Shown piece by piece: positions 49,890 to 58,527 of a DNA stretch of 64,000 bases. The DNA comes from Thauera sp. 2A1 (lineage in GTDB: Bacteria > Pseudomonadota > Gammaproteobacteria > Burkholderiales > Rhodocyclaceae). The DNA lies in assembly GCF_009469595.2 (NCBI RefSeq), contig NZ_SSXV01000014.1:59016-123015 (forward strand). The letters run 5' to 3'. Every line of letters begins with the position of its first letter. The first letter of the stretch is position 1. Position numbers and translations under genes: made by a program. The notes beneath the pieces are model-generated. The model had not been told where the DNA came from. It ran no database searches and saw nothing but the letters and a program-made list of their open reading frames with translations.

Positions 49890-51359
49890 ATGAGTAACCA
49901 TGGTGGCGATGCTGCTGACTTGGAAGAGATGCTGCAACCGATCCCCGAGAATCGGCGGACGAGATCCGTTTGGGGACAGTTTTGGATCTGGTCGGGCGCA
50001 AATGTTGCACCCATCAACTGGATCCTAGGGGCACTCGGTATCAACCTAGGACTCTCGCTTGCGGACACGATTACAGTCCTGGTGGCGGGTAACGTGGTTG
50101 GAATGCTGGGATTTGGCGCCTTTGTGCTGCTTGGGCAACGAACCGGCGTCACCGGGATGGTGCTCTCCAGAGCCGCCTTCGGTCGGTATGGAGCGTATCT
50201 GCCTGCTGCCATCCAGGCATCGCTCGCGGTTGGCTGGTCCGCCGTGAATACGTGGATTATCCTCGATCTGGTGATGGCGCTCTTCGGTCAGCTTGGTTGG
50301 GTGGATCCGACCGCCGAGAATTTCTGGTGGCGTCTATCGACTGCAGCGACCATCATGACTACTCAGGTCGTGATTTGTTACGTCGGCTATCGGGCAATTG
50401 CTGCGTTCGAAAAATGGACTGTGCCGCCCACGGTGTTGGTGCTGATGGCAATGAGCGTTGTTGCCTGGACTCAGTTCGATATCAACTGGGCCTACGCAGG
50501 TCCCGAAGGCAAGGTGCTGACCGGCATGCCGCGTCTGGCAGCCATGAGCGCCGTAATGACCGCGATCGGCATTGGTTGGGGCATCGGCTGGTTCACTTAT
50601 GCACCGGACTATTCGCGCTTTGTTTCGACGTCCGTGTGCAAGATGCGCCTTTATCTTGCCAGTACGCTCGGACAGTTCATTCCCGTGGTGTGGTTGGGCG
50701 TGCTGGGCGCGACGCTGGCAACGAAGAATGGAAGCGCAGACCCTGGCGCATTGATCGTCTCCAACTTTGGAGTTCTCGCGATCCCTGTGCTGGCACTCGT
50801 CATTCATGGCCCAATTGCAACGAACATCATCAACCTCTACACATTCGGTGTGGCGGCTCAGGCCATGGATATCAAGATATCGAGGCACAAGCTGTCTATC
50901 ATGGTTGGCGTCTTCGCAATGTTGGCAGTCATGTTCTTCATGAAGCAGGACAATTTCGCACATGCGCTCGACTCATGGTTGATTTCCATCGTTGCATGGG
51001 TTGCCGCTTGGGGAGGCATTATGGCGGTTCACTGCTTCGTGTTTGAACGCAATACCAAGAATTTCGACTTTCTCTTCGAGGGGCCGGAATCCAAGCACAT
51101 GCACAAATTCAATCCGGCGGCCATGGTGGCATTCTTCGGCGGTCTGGGATGTACGTACCTTTTCATGTACGGAGTCATTCCGCTGTTCCAAGGCCCCATT
51201 GCCGTCGCAATGGGTGGGGTCGATCTTTCCTGGCTCGCCGGTGGCCTCAGCTCCGCAATCATCTACTATTTGCTGGGTCGGCGGTATGCGCTACGTTATT
51301 CACAAGCAGCAAGGGTACGAACGCCAACGATGCGTGTAGCGGCGGTGCGTCTGAATTAA
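49890..51359 (+). CDS. NCS1-family permease, putative creatinine transporter, copy A
   Basis: 489 residues with about twelve membrane segments. It belongs to the cytosine/purine/hydantoin (NCS1) family: VWGQFWIWSGANVAPINWIL (in part) near the N-terminus, LLGQRTGVTGMVLSRAAFGRYG and WFTYAPDYSRF are characteristic. Two copies, each beside creatininase, make creatinine, a small cyclic amide like cytosine or hydantoin, the likely substrate; this is inferred. The ATG at 49890 follows GGAG. Copy B is nearly the same except at the very C-terminus. Codons are less GC-rich than in the core genes. Confidence 0.85.
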   Translation: MSNHGGDAADLEEMLQPIPENRRTRSVWGQFWIWSGANVAPINWILGALGINLGLSLADTITVLVAGNVVGMLGFGAFVLLGQRTGVTGMVLSRAAFGRYGAYLPAAIQASLAVGWSAVNTWIILDLVMALFGQLGWVDPTAENFWWRLSTAATIMTTQVVICYVGYRAIAAFEKWTVPPTVLVLMAMSVVAWTQFDINWAYAGPEGKVLTGMPRLAAMSAVMTAIGIGWGIGWFTYAPDYSRFVSTSVCKMRLYLASTLGQFIPVVWLGVLGATLATKNGSADPGALIVSNFGVLAIPVLALVIHGPIATNIINLYTFGVAAQAMDIKISRHKLSIMVGVFAMLAVMFFMKQDNFAHALDSWLISIVAWVAAWGGIMAVHCFVFERNTKNFDFLFEGPESKHMHKFNPAAMVAFFGGLGCTYLFMYGVIPLFQGPIAVAMGGVDLSWLAGGLSSAIIYYLLGRRYALRYSQAARVRTPTMRVAAVRLN

Positions 51360-51914
51360 AGCTGCGTCGCTACCGTCTCGGTTGCAGAATGGCAAGGTGC
51401 TGGGAGTGGACATGAAGAGGGCATCAACGAAACGTTCCAGCGCGCAGTATGGCGTGATGCTGCAGAGAGCTTGCATTTACGGAATCAGTCGGGAAGCGGA
51501 GAGCGTTTTCGAGTAAGAGGCGGCGGTCTGCGCCGCGCGGCCCACCGTAAAGGAATCGGCCCCGTCCGTGTCGAAAGGCGCGGGCGGGGCCGATCTCCGT
51601 TCACCGTGCAAAGCGTATTTCGCGGTGTCTTTCGGGATGTCGCTTCCGCGAAAAGGGCCGTCGATTTCAAGCAATGGATCAGGGTGCGCCATTTCCATAC
51701 TACGGCCGGCGAATTCGAGAATTAGAGCGACAAATCTAGTGAATTCGCGAGTGACGCCGCCCGGCGTCGGGGGAGTCGAGTTCGATGAGGAGGACGCTGC
51801 GCACACCCAGCCACGTATTCAGGCACGAGAATGATTCCGGAATAAAAATCCGAAACTGCCCGAGCAGATCGGCACCGGAAGACAAAACAATGAATTCAGA
51901 CCAAAGGAAAGCGA
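51360..51914. other. Permease-channel spacer with creatininase fossil
   Basis: 555 bases holding no intact gene. After a creatininase 3' fossil (51421-51516), the rest aligns with the creatininase-channel spacer of copy B (60830-61231). Shared features are a GGGCGGGGCCGAT segment, GAATTCG repeats and an identical channel leader ending CAGACCAAAGGAAAGCGA. Confidence 0.65.
51421..51516 (+). pseudogene. Creatininase 3'-end fossil (third copy)
   Basis: 31 codons plus a TAA stop (ASTKRSSAQYG...GISREAESVFE). They align without gaps to the last 31 residues of the intact creatininases, 15 of 31 identical by my count, and end at the same stop position. Relative to the downstream channel gene, the stop lies within four bases of where the copy B creatininase stop lies (offset 9,317). 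It is the stump of a creatininase that once preceded this channel gene. Confidence 0.75.
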
Positions 51915-52751
51915 ATGAGCGGGAAGAAGATTGAACGCACGGCGAGCGTCGGATTTTTGGCCAGTTGCTGTGTCGCGCTGGCAGTCGGAGGCGCCAGCAG
52001 CGCCTTCTCAGCGGAGAGCTGGCAGAACACCAACTTGACCGTCGGCTATACGACCCAGTCGAAAGCGGATCCGGTATTCGGTACCGGTACTGCCGACGAG
52101 AAACTGACCACCGTGCGCCTTGAACATTTCGGGGTTCATGAGTACGGCGACAACTACTTCTTCTTTGATACCTACCATGGCAACAAGGTAGGCGGCGTTT
52201 TCGGCGGGGTCGGCGCCGGCTCGTTCGGTGATACTGCGAGCGATCAATACTATGGCGTGTGGAACCCGCGGCTGAGCCTGTCGAAGATAAGCGGAGCGAA
52301 CCTGTCGCTCGGCTTCATCCAGGATGTATATCTGGCGGCGCGCCTGGAGCGCGGCTCGTATGCCAACTTCCGTGCCAACAATTTCGGCGTCGCTTTCGAC
52401 CTGAAGGTTCCCGGTTTCAGCTTCTTTGAAACCGATTTCTACGCCCGCGGCGCCCGCTTCACCGGCGATGACGGAAGTACCACGCGCACGCTGTTCTGGC
52501 GCACGTTCGCCATGTTGCCGTTCGAATTGGGCGGCTTCAAGTTCGTTTGGTCTCCGCTGCTCCTGGTGAACTTCAACAATAAGGAGCGGGAAACCACCGT
52601 CTTCGTCCAGCCCGATCTCTGGCTGAAGCTCAATTCTCATTTCGACGTCGGCTATCGGCATGAGTACGCCACCTACAGCAAGCCAGATAGCGAGGGCGGT
52701 GGCCGGTATTCGCGGACCACGCCGACGCTGATGGTGCGCTGGAACTTCTGA
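51915..52751 (+). CDS. Tsx-like outer-membrane channel, copy A
   Basis: 278 residues. A signal peptide ends near residue 32 (GGASSAFSAESWQ). The mature part alternates polar and hydrophobic residues, is rich in Tyr/Phe/Gly and ends in phenylalanine (MVRWNF), as outer-membrane barrels do. The pattern best fits the nucleoside-specific channel (Tsx) group, here with moderate certainty. It probably passes creatinine or creatine through the outer membrane; this is inferred from two copies in two creatinine clusters. An AAAGGAAAG site precedes the ATG. Confidence 0.65.
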   Translation: MSGKKIERTASVGFLASCCVALAVGGASSAFSAESWQNTNLTVGYTTQSKADPVFGTGTADEKLTTVRLEHFGVHEYGDNYFFFDTYHGNKVGGVFGGVGAGSFGDTASDQYYGVWNPRLSLSKISGANLSLGFIQDVYLAARLERGSYANFRANNFGVAFDLKVPGFSFFETDFYARGARFTGDDGSTTRTLFWRTFAMLPFELGGFKFVWSPLLLVNFNNKERETTVFVQPDLWLKLNSHFDVGYRHEYATYSKPDSEGGGRYSRTTPTLMVRWNF

Positions 52752-52892
52752 TTCATTGCGAATTCGCGGCCGGTTACAGGGTCATCCAGCAAGGTTGGCC
52801 GACCGGTTGCGAGGCCCAAGGTGTTTCGCCGGCCGAGAGAACTGCAGGAGCAGTCGTGGCCAACCGATCGACTCGTACCAAAGGAGTTGAAG

Positions 52893-54050
52893 ATGAAAGA
52901 CGAAGAGAAAACCCTGCAGTCCCCTTTCCGCCGTCGTTTCCTGCAGGGAGGCGGGGCATTGGCGGTGGGAAGCGCCTTGCCGCTGTCGATGATGAGCTCG
53001 ACCAGCCTGGCGCAGGCCGCGACCGGTCAGCCGCGAACGCTGACGATTTTGGCATGGTACGGCCACGCCGAGCCGGACATCGTTGCCGAGTTCGAAGCCA
53101 AGTACAACTGCAAGGTCAAGCCCAAGTACTACACGGGCGGCGACAACATGCTCGCACTGGTATCCCAGTCGCCGGCGGGCACGTACGACCTCATCCTCTC
53201 CGACGCCGAGTACGTGCCGCAATTGCGCAAGGCCGGGTATCTCGAGCGTCTAGAGGCGAAGGACTATGCCTTCGACGATTATTTCCCCGAGTTCCAGCGC
53301 TTCCCGGGGCACTGGGACGGTAATGACCTGTATGCGGTCATGGTCCGGTTTGGTTTTCTCGGCGTTGCGTACAACACCGATGCGGTACCCGAGAGCAAGG
53401 CGCGTTCGTACAAGGTGTATTGGGATTCGGCCTACAAGGGCAAGGTCGGGCATTTCGACTGGTACCTGCCGAACATGGGGCAGGTGAGCCTCTATGCGGG
53501 CAACAAGGTGCCGTACAAACTCGATCGGGATCAGTTCGCCAAGCTGAAAACCGTGATGAAGACGCTGCGCCCGCAGGTTGCCGGGTTCTTCGATTACGGC
53601 GGCACCTTCAGCGGGCTGAAGAACGGTCAGCTGCAGCTCGTGTGCGGCATCGGCGACTGGATCACCGGAACGCTGGCGCGCTCCGGCGCCAAGGTGAACT
53701 CGGTCGTGCCGGACGAGGGCGGTCTGCAGTGGACGGAATCCCTTTCCATCGGCAAGGGGACGCGCAATCGTGATCTCGCCAAAGCCTTCATCCAGTACAT
53801 CACTTCCGCACACGGTCAGGTGAAGTCCGCCAAGATGTTGGCCTATCCGGCTCTGATTCCCAATCGCAAGGGCTGGGAATTGCTTGCGCAGAGCGACCCT
53901 ACCGAGGCCAGGCGCCAAGGAATGGTGCTGCAGGGCCATAGCGTCATGGACGACATTCGCTCCGGGAAGATCACGTTCCGACAACTACCGGTGCAGCAGA
54001 GCATCGAGGACTGGAATGACTTCTGGTCCGAGTACAAGGAAGGCGCCTGA
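52893..54050 (+). CDS. ABC transporter substrate-binding protein, spermidine/putrescine type
   Basis: 385 residues with a twin-arginine signal (RRRFLQGGGALAVGSALPL), so it is probably exported folded by Tat. The mature protein (LTILAWYGHAEPDIVAEFEAKY, in part; SDAEYVPQLRKAGYLERL; GDWITG) matches PotD/PotF-type periplasmic proteins. First of a four-gene transporter operon with an AAGGAG site. Its place inside the creatinine island suggests creatine, creatinine or another guanidino compound rather than polyamines; this is not shown by the sequence. Confidence 0.85.
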   Translation: MKDEEKTLQSPFRRRFLQGGGALAVGSALPLSMMSSTSLAQAATGQPRTLTILAWYGHAEPDIVAEFEAKYNCKVKPKYYTGGDNMLALVSQSPAGTYDLILSDAEYVPQLRKAGYLERLEAKDYAFDDYFPEFQRFPGHWDGNDLYAVMVRFGFLGVAYNTDAVPESKARSYKVYWDSAYKGKVGHFDWYLPNMGQVSLYAGNKVPYKLDRDQFAKLKTVMKTLRPQVAGFFDYGGTFSGLKNGQLQLVCGIGDWITGTLARSGAKVNSVVPDEGGLQWTESLSIGKGTRNRDLAKAFIQYITSAHGQVKSAKMLAYPALIPNRKGWELLAQSDPTEARRQGMVLQGHSVMDDIRSGKITFRQLPVQQSIEDWNDFWSEYKEGA

Positions 54051-54108
54051 TCTTCTCCCTGCCGGGCCGACTCGCCGTCGGTCCGGCATTGTTCCCGGAG
54101 TCCTCACC

Positions 54109-54951
54109 ATGTCGTCGAACACGCTTCGCCGTCGGTGGCCGTTGCTGCTTCCGCCCTTGCTGTGGCAGCTCGCATTCTTCCTGCTGCCGCTGCTCTTCCT
54201 TTTCGTCATTTCGTTCTGGAGCATTTCGAATTTCCGTCTGCAACCGGACCTGACGCTCAAGAACTGGGATTTCATGCTGAGCCGAAGCGCGTTCTGGTCG
54301 GCCTATGGACACACCTGGGTCCTGGCACTCGGCGCGGCGATCGTGACCACGTGTTGTTCGTTTCCTGCTGCGTGCAGTCTGGCGTTCACCGTTCCCGAGC
54401 GGACGCGAAAGCTCGCGCTCATGTTCCTGGTGGTGCCCTTCTTCACCAGCTACCTCGTCCGCGTCTATTCGTGGCAGGCCTTTCTTTCAGACAATGGCAT
54501 CGTCAACGCGCTTTTCGGAGTGCTGGGCATCGACCCCTTGCCGATGCTCAATACGAACTTCGGCTCGCTCGTCGGTTACGTAACGCTGTCGCTGCCATTG
54601 GTGACGCTTGTGCAGACCATGGGGCTGGCCCAGATCGATCGCAGCCTCATCGAGGCCGCCCAAAATCTGCGAGCGGGTCCGGTGCGTACGCTGTTCAACG
54701 TGATCATTCCGCTAGGCAAACCATCGCTCGTGGTTGGCGCACTGTTCGCCTTCATTCTCGCCTTCGGCGATTTTGTCGCACCGACCTATCTGGGCGGCGG
54801 CGCACCGCCTACCCTCAGCAACCTCATCATTGACACCACCAAATCCGGCCAGCAATGGCCACGCGCGGCAGTCGTGGCGATCGTGATGATCCTGACGCTG
54901 GTTGCGACCTCGCTGGTCGCGGTGCGTCTTGCGTATGGGAGGCGCAAGTGA
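54109..54951 (+). CDS. ABC transporter permease, PotB-like
   Basis: 280 residues with six hydrophobic segments and the inner-membrane permease (EAA) loop EAAQNLRAGPVRTLFNVIIPLGKP (in part). It is paired with the next permease, whose ATG overlaps this TGA (TGATG), so translation is coupled. N-terminal and EAA regions are of the spermidine/putrescine PotB/PotH kind. Confidence 0.88.
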   Translation: MSSNTLRRRWPLLLPPLLWQLAFFLLPLLFLFVISFWSISNFRLQPDLTLKNWDFMLSRSAFWSAYGHTWVLALGAAIVTTCCSFPAACSLAFTVPERTRKLALMFLVVPFFTSYLVRVYSWQAFLSDNGIVNALFGVLGIDPLPMLNTNFGSLVGYVTLSLPLVTLVQTMGLAQIDRSLIEAAQNLRAGPVRTLFNVIIPLGKPSLVVGALFAFILAFGDFVAPTYLGGGAPPTLSNLIIDTTKSGQQWPRAAVVAIVMILTLVATSLVAVRLAYGRRK

Positions 54952-55760
54952 TGCTGCGGTTTGCTCGATGGTTCGGCTGGGCCTACACGGCCTACACCTT
55001 TGTTTTCATTCTGGCGCCCATCGTGGCCAGCTTGGTCTTCTCCTTCAACGCCGACCGATTTCCTGCGTTGCCGCTGACGGGCTTCACCGCAGACTGGTAT
55101 CGCGCCACGTTCACGGATCCGCTGATCATCGAGGCGTTCCAGCGCAGCCTGATGGTGGCGATTCCAGTAGCGTCGCTGTCGACGGTTCTTGGTTTCTGCG
55201 CTGCCTACTGCGACTATCGCTTCGTCTTTCGCGGAAAGTCGCTGTTCAGTCTGCTGATGCTGCTGCCGCCCACGATTCCAGCGGTGATCATGGGTCTGGG
55301 CATGCTGTCGTACCTGTCGCGGATCAACATCGCCGGGGAGATCGGTGCAGTCCTGATCAGTCACGTCGTGATCGCCTTGCCGTTCGCGATGGCGATGATC
55401 CGTCTGCGCCTGGCGCAGATGGACGACGCGCTCGAAGAGGCGTCATGGAACCTTCATGCGTCGCCGGCGCAAACCCTTTGGCATGTGGTGATCCCGTTCT
55501 GCAAGCAGAGCCTGATCGCCTCCTTCCTGATCACGGCCGCGGTGTCGTTCGACGAATTCGCTGTTGCCTGGTTCGTCTCCGGTCTGAATGAAACCGTACC
55601 GGTGCGCGTGCTCGTGTTCCTGCAAGGTCAGGTCAGTCCCGTCATCAATGCGATCGGCACCGTCGTGTTCAGTTCGTCGATCCTGTTGGTAGCCATGGGT
55701 ATGGCGTTCTCCGGCGTCGGAAAGGCAAAGCAGTCGGGCGCCGGTGGTAGTCCGGCCTAG
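54951..55760 (+). CDS. ABC transporter permease, PotC-like
   Basis: 269 residues with six hydrophobic segments and an EAA loop (EEASWNLHASPAQTLWHVVIP, in part). Of the PotC/PotI kind; with PotB-like it forms the membrane channel of the importer. The ATG shares a base with the preceding stop. The C-terminal tail is Gly/Ser-rich. Confidence 0.88.
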   Translation: MLRFARWFGWAYTAYTFVFILAPIVASLVFSFNADRFPALPLTGFTADWYRATFTDPLIIEAFQRSLMVAIPVASLSTVLGFCAAYCDYRFVFRGKSLFSLLMLLPPTIPAVIMGLGMLSYLSRINIAGEIGAVLISHVVIALPFAMAMIRLRLAQMDDALEEASWNLHASPAQTLWHVVIPFCKQSLIASFLITAAVSFDEFAVAWFVSGLNETVPVRVLVFLQGQVSPVINAIGTVVFSSSILLVAMGMAFSGVGKAKQSGAGGSPA

Positions 55761-55811
55761 TTCGAGACCGCCTTTGCTTTCAGAAATCGATTCATTCTTG
55801 CGAGATTCATC

Positions 55812-56915
55812 ATGACCGAAGCACTGGTAGAAATCGATGGCGTATCAAAGCGGTTCGGTGACTATACGGCAGTGACCGAAACATCATTCGGGATCCGCGA
55901 GGGAGAGTTCCTCGCCATCATGGGGTCGAGTGGCTGTGGCAAGACGACGATGCTTCGCATGCTGGCTGGGCTCGAGGAACCCTCGACGGGCGAGATCCGT
56001 CTCGAAGGGCGGTCGCAGAAGGGGCTGCCGCCGTGGCGCAGGGAACTCCCGCTGGTGTGGCAGAGCCTTGCACTGTTCCCATTCCTGAGCGTGCTCGACA
56101 ACGTCGGTTTCGGCCTAAAGATGCGCGGCGTCAATAAGGCAGAGCGCGAGCGCCGCTCGCTGGCCTGGCTACAAAAGCTGGAACTCGGCGAGTTCGCGAG
56201 CAGCAACGTGATGCAGCTCTCCGGCGGCCAGCGGCAGCGGGTCGCCCTCGCGCGTGCGCTGGTCACCGAACCTAAGGTACTGCTTCTGGATGAGCCGCTG
56301 AGCGCGCTGGATGCCCACCTGAGCGTGCGCATGCAGGCCTTGCTGCGCTCGCTGCAGCGGGAGCTCGGCATTACCTTCGTGTATGTCACACACAGCCAGA
56401 CCGAGGCTTTCTCGATGGCCGACCGCGTGGTGATCATGAGCCGCGGGAAGGTCGAGCAGATCGCTTCGCCTCAGAGCGTCTACCGGCATCCAGCCAATCG
56501 CTTCGTCGCCGAGTTCATCGGCAACGTGACCATCCTGAGAGGGAGTGTCGCCGAGGTGGGTGATCAGTCGATCCGGGTGAACACCGCGACCGGATCCATG
56601 ACGGTGTCCCGCGGTGGCTGCGCCGCGTCGCACGGAGCGCCGGCCGATTTCTACATCAATGCCGATCAGATTGCCATCGGCAGCGCTCCACAGCACGAAA
56701 ACCATGTAACGGCGCGATTTCTGAGCCACAAGTTCATCGGCAACATGGTCACGCTGTTCCTGGAGGTTCCTGGCATCGAGGACGACTTGAAGGTGATTCT
56801 GCCGGAGCGGACCTACGACTGCCTCGGCTTGCAGCCGGGAGACTCGGTGGTGGCCTCCTGGCCGTCCGCTGCGGCGCACTGCTTCAGTGGGGCCAAGCTG
56901 AGCGCGGGTGCGTAA
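55812..56915 (+). CDS. ABC transporter ATP-binding protein, PotA-like
   Basis: 367 residues. Walker A GSSGCGKTT, signature LSGGQRQRVALARA, Walker B LLLDEPLSALD and switch histidine in VTHSQTEA are intact. A C-terminal TOBE-type domain (residues ~240-360) is present, as in PotA. It powers the import system encoded just upstream. Its stop lies about ten bases before transposon debris begins. Confidence 0.9.
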   Translation: MTEALVEIDGVSKRFGDYTAVTETSFGIREGEFLAIMGSSGCGKTTMLRMLAGLEEPSTGEIRLEGRSQKGLPPWRRELPLVWQSLALFPFLSVLDNVGFGLKMRGVNKAERERRSLAWLQKLELGEFASSNVMQLSGGQRQRVALARALVTEPKVLLLDEPLSALDAHLSVRMQALLRSLQRELGITFVYVTHSQTEAFSMADRVVIMSRGKVEQIASPQSVYRHPANRFVAEFIGNVTILRGSVAEVGDQSIRVNTATGSMTVSRGGCAASHGAPADFYINADQIAIGSAPQHENHVTARFLSHKFIGNMVTLFLEVPGIEDDLKVILPERTYDCLGLQPGDSVVASWPSAAAHCFSGAKLSAGA

Positions 56916-56924
56916 TGAGTGTTG

Positions 56925-57157
56925 CCGCTTCGTCGCAGGAACCGCGCAACGGCGGGGGCGCCGGCGTGTGAGCCGTTGGGCGCACGAGGAGGAGCTTGAG
57001 CTGATGCAGGCGCGGCTGGATAAAGCGCCGGAGAGTATGCGCATCTGACGGCGGACCGTCGAACATCCCTTCGGTACCTTGAAGGCCTGGATGGGCGCGA
57101 CGCACTTCTTGACCAAGCGACTTGAATGCGCGAACCGCGATGAGCCTGCATGTTCTA
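56925..57157 (+). pseudogene. IS1182-type transposase C-terminal remnant, left part
   Basis: The frame from about 56,968 reads VSRWAHEEELELMQARLDKAP (in part), then an in-frame TGA in the MRI-x-RRTVEH stretch, then TVEHPFGTLKAWMGATHFLT. This last block is a hallmark of IS1182-family (DDE) transposases. After a frameshift, TAMSLHVL follows. The gene lacks its N-terminal two thirds and is interrupted at 57158 by the IS630-type element; a few codons (TYN..) appear to resume at 58257. Inactive. Confidence 0.75.
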
Positions 57158-58256
57158 TTAACCAGGAAATCAAATAGGTTTTGACATAATTCTGGCATGG
57201 AAAAGATCGATGCCAGAAAACTGCCGCCCGAAGCCCTCGAACATATCCGTCGCCAAGGGTTCGTGCTTCGCAAACAAGGTTACACGTGAGCGCACATCGC
57301 GGAAGTGTGCGGGGTTCATGTCGGTACCGTTTTGAAATGCGCGCGGCACCCCCAGGTCGGCAGTGTCGATACGGTGATCAAGGGCGGGCAACGTGGTCGA
57401 CGCCACGGTTCGGGGCGAACGCTGACGTTTGTTCAAGAGGAGCAGTTGCGTTTGAAGATCGTCGGTTCGAATCCCGCCCAGATTCAGCTCGAGTTCGCGC
57501 TGTGGAATCGTGGCGCGGTCATACTCGCCATCAGGCAGCTCTTTGGCATCGACATGCCCATTCGCACGGTCGGTGAGTATCTTCGGGGCTGGGGTTTCAC
57601 GCCGCAGCGACCAGTAAAGCGTGCGCTCGAGCAGGATCCGGCCCGGCTCAAGGCGTGGTTCGAGGACGAGTACCCGAAGATCGTTGCGCGCGCCAAGACT
57701 GAGGATGCCGATTGGGGTGACGAGACGGCCATTTGCCAGGACTCGAACTGGGTGCGCGGCTACTCGATGGCGGGGCTGATGCCTGAAATTCGACTGCCAG
57801 CCGGTCGTCATGGATCGACATCGATGATTTCGGCGATCACCAACCAAGGCTTGGTGCGCTTCTCGTTCTTCGAGGGCGCCATGGATGCCGACCGCTTCAT
57901 CGTCTTCCTGAAAGATCTGATTCGGGGCGTGTAGCGGAAGGTGTTCCTGATCGTCGACAACCTGCGCGTGCATCGCGCCAACCGTGTCCGCGAGTGGGCC
58001 GCGGAGAACACCGAGAAGATCGAACTGCTTTATCTGCCGCGGTACGCGCCGGAACTCAACCCCGACGAGTACCTGAACCGCGATCTCAAGACGGCGATAC
58101 GTTCCGGGCCGATTGCCAAGACCGCTGCCGCGCTTCTTGAGAAGGCGCGTGCGTGCATGGAACGCATCGCTGCGATGCCAGATCGAGTGCGATCGTATTT
58201 CAGCCATGAGTACGTTCGGTACGCTCAGTAATTTAGCTATTTGCTTGCCGGGTTAA
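57158..58256. mobile_element. IS630-family insertion sequence, inactive
   Basis: 1,099 bases bounded by 20-bp terminal inverted repeats: TTAACCAGGAAATCAAATAG at 57158-57177 and the complement of 58237-58256, 17 of 20 matching. It is flanked by the TA dinucleotide duplication expected for this family (57156-57157 and 58257-58258). It sits inside the IS1182-type remnant. Confidence 0.88.
57197..58231 (+). pseudogene. IS630-family transposase with two in-frame stops
   Basis: One continuous frame from the ATG at 57197 to TAA at 58229 is broken by TGA at 57287-57289 and TAG at 57932-57934. The N-terminal helix-turn-helix (AHIAEVCGVHVGTV) and the three acidic catalytic positions (WGDETA, LIVDNLRVH, PELNPDEYLN) are readable. 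The rest of the frame is intact, so inactivation is recent, by point mutations. Transposition from this copy would need readthrough or supply in trans. Confidence 0.87.
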
Positions 58257-58308
58257 TAACTGAACGGTATTGCTCCCTCTGCGGTTGATGTTCGACCGCA
58301 CGTTCCGA

Positions 58309-58342
58309 CCTCCGGCATCCCTCGCCGGAGGTTTCTTTTTTC
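58309..58342 (+). terminator. Duplicated terminator
   Basis: Same CCTCCGGC/GCCGGAGG stem and T-run as at 47033. No gene ends into it now except transposon debris, so it mainly shields creatinase copy B from readthrough. Confidence 0.8.
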
Positions 58343-58527
58343 TGGATGTGTCGATCTGCCCAAGTCGTTTTCACGCAAACACCCGTCGGCAGCCGGCAAT
58401 CCCGGCGAGGGCTCGACCACTAGCATGACTCCCACGTTGCCGGTGCGCAAAAAGACCGATACGGCTTATCAGCGTGTAGCCGGCGAGCGTGTTGAACATC
58501 AATCCGAAAGAGATAAAGGAGCGAGAC

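Noticed and set aside
57158..58256. Functional stop-codon readthrough in the IS630 transposase
   Set aside because: Two different stop codons (TGA and TAG) with no frameshift or recoding signal; simple inactivation is more likely.
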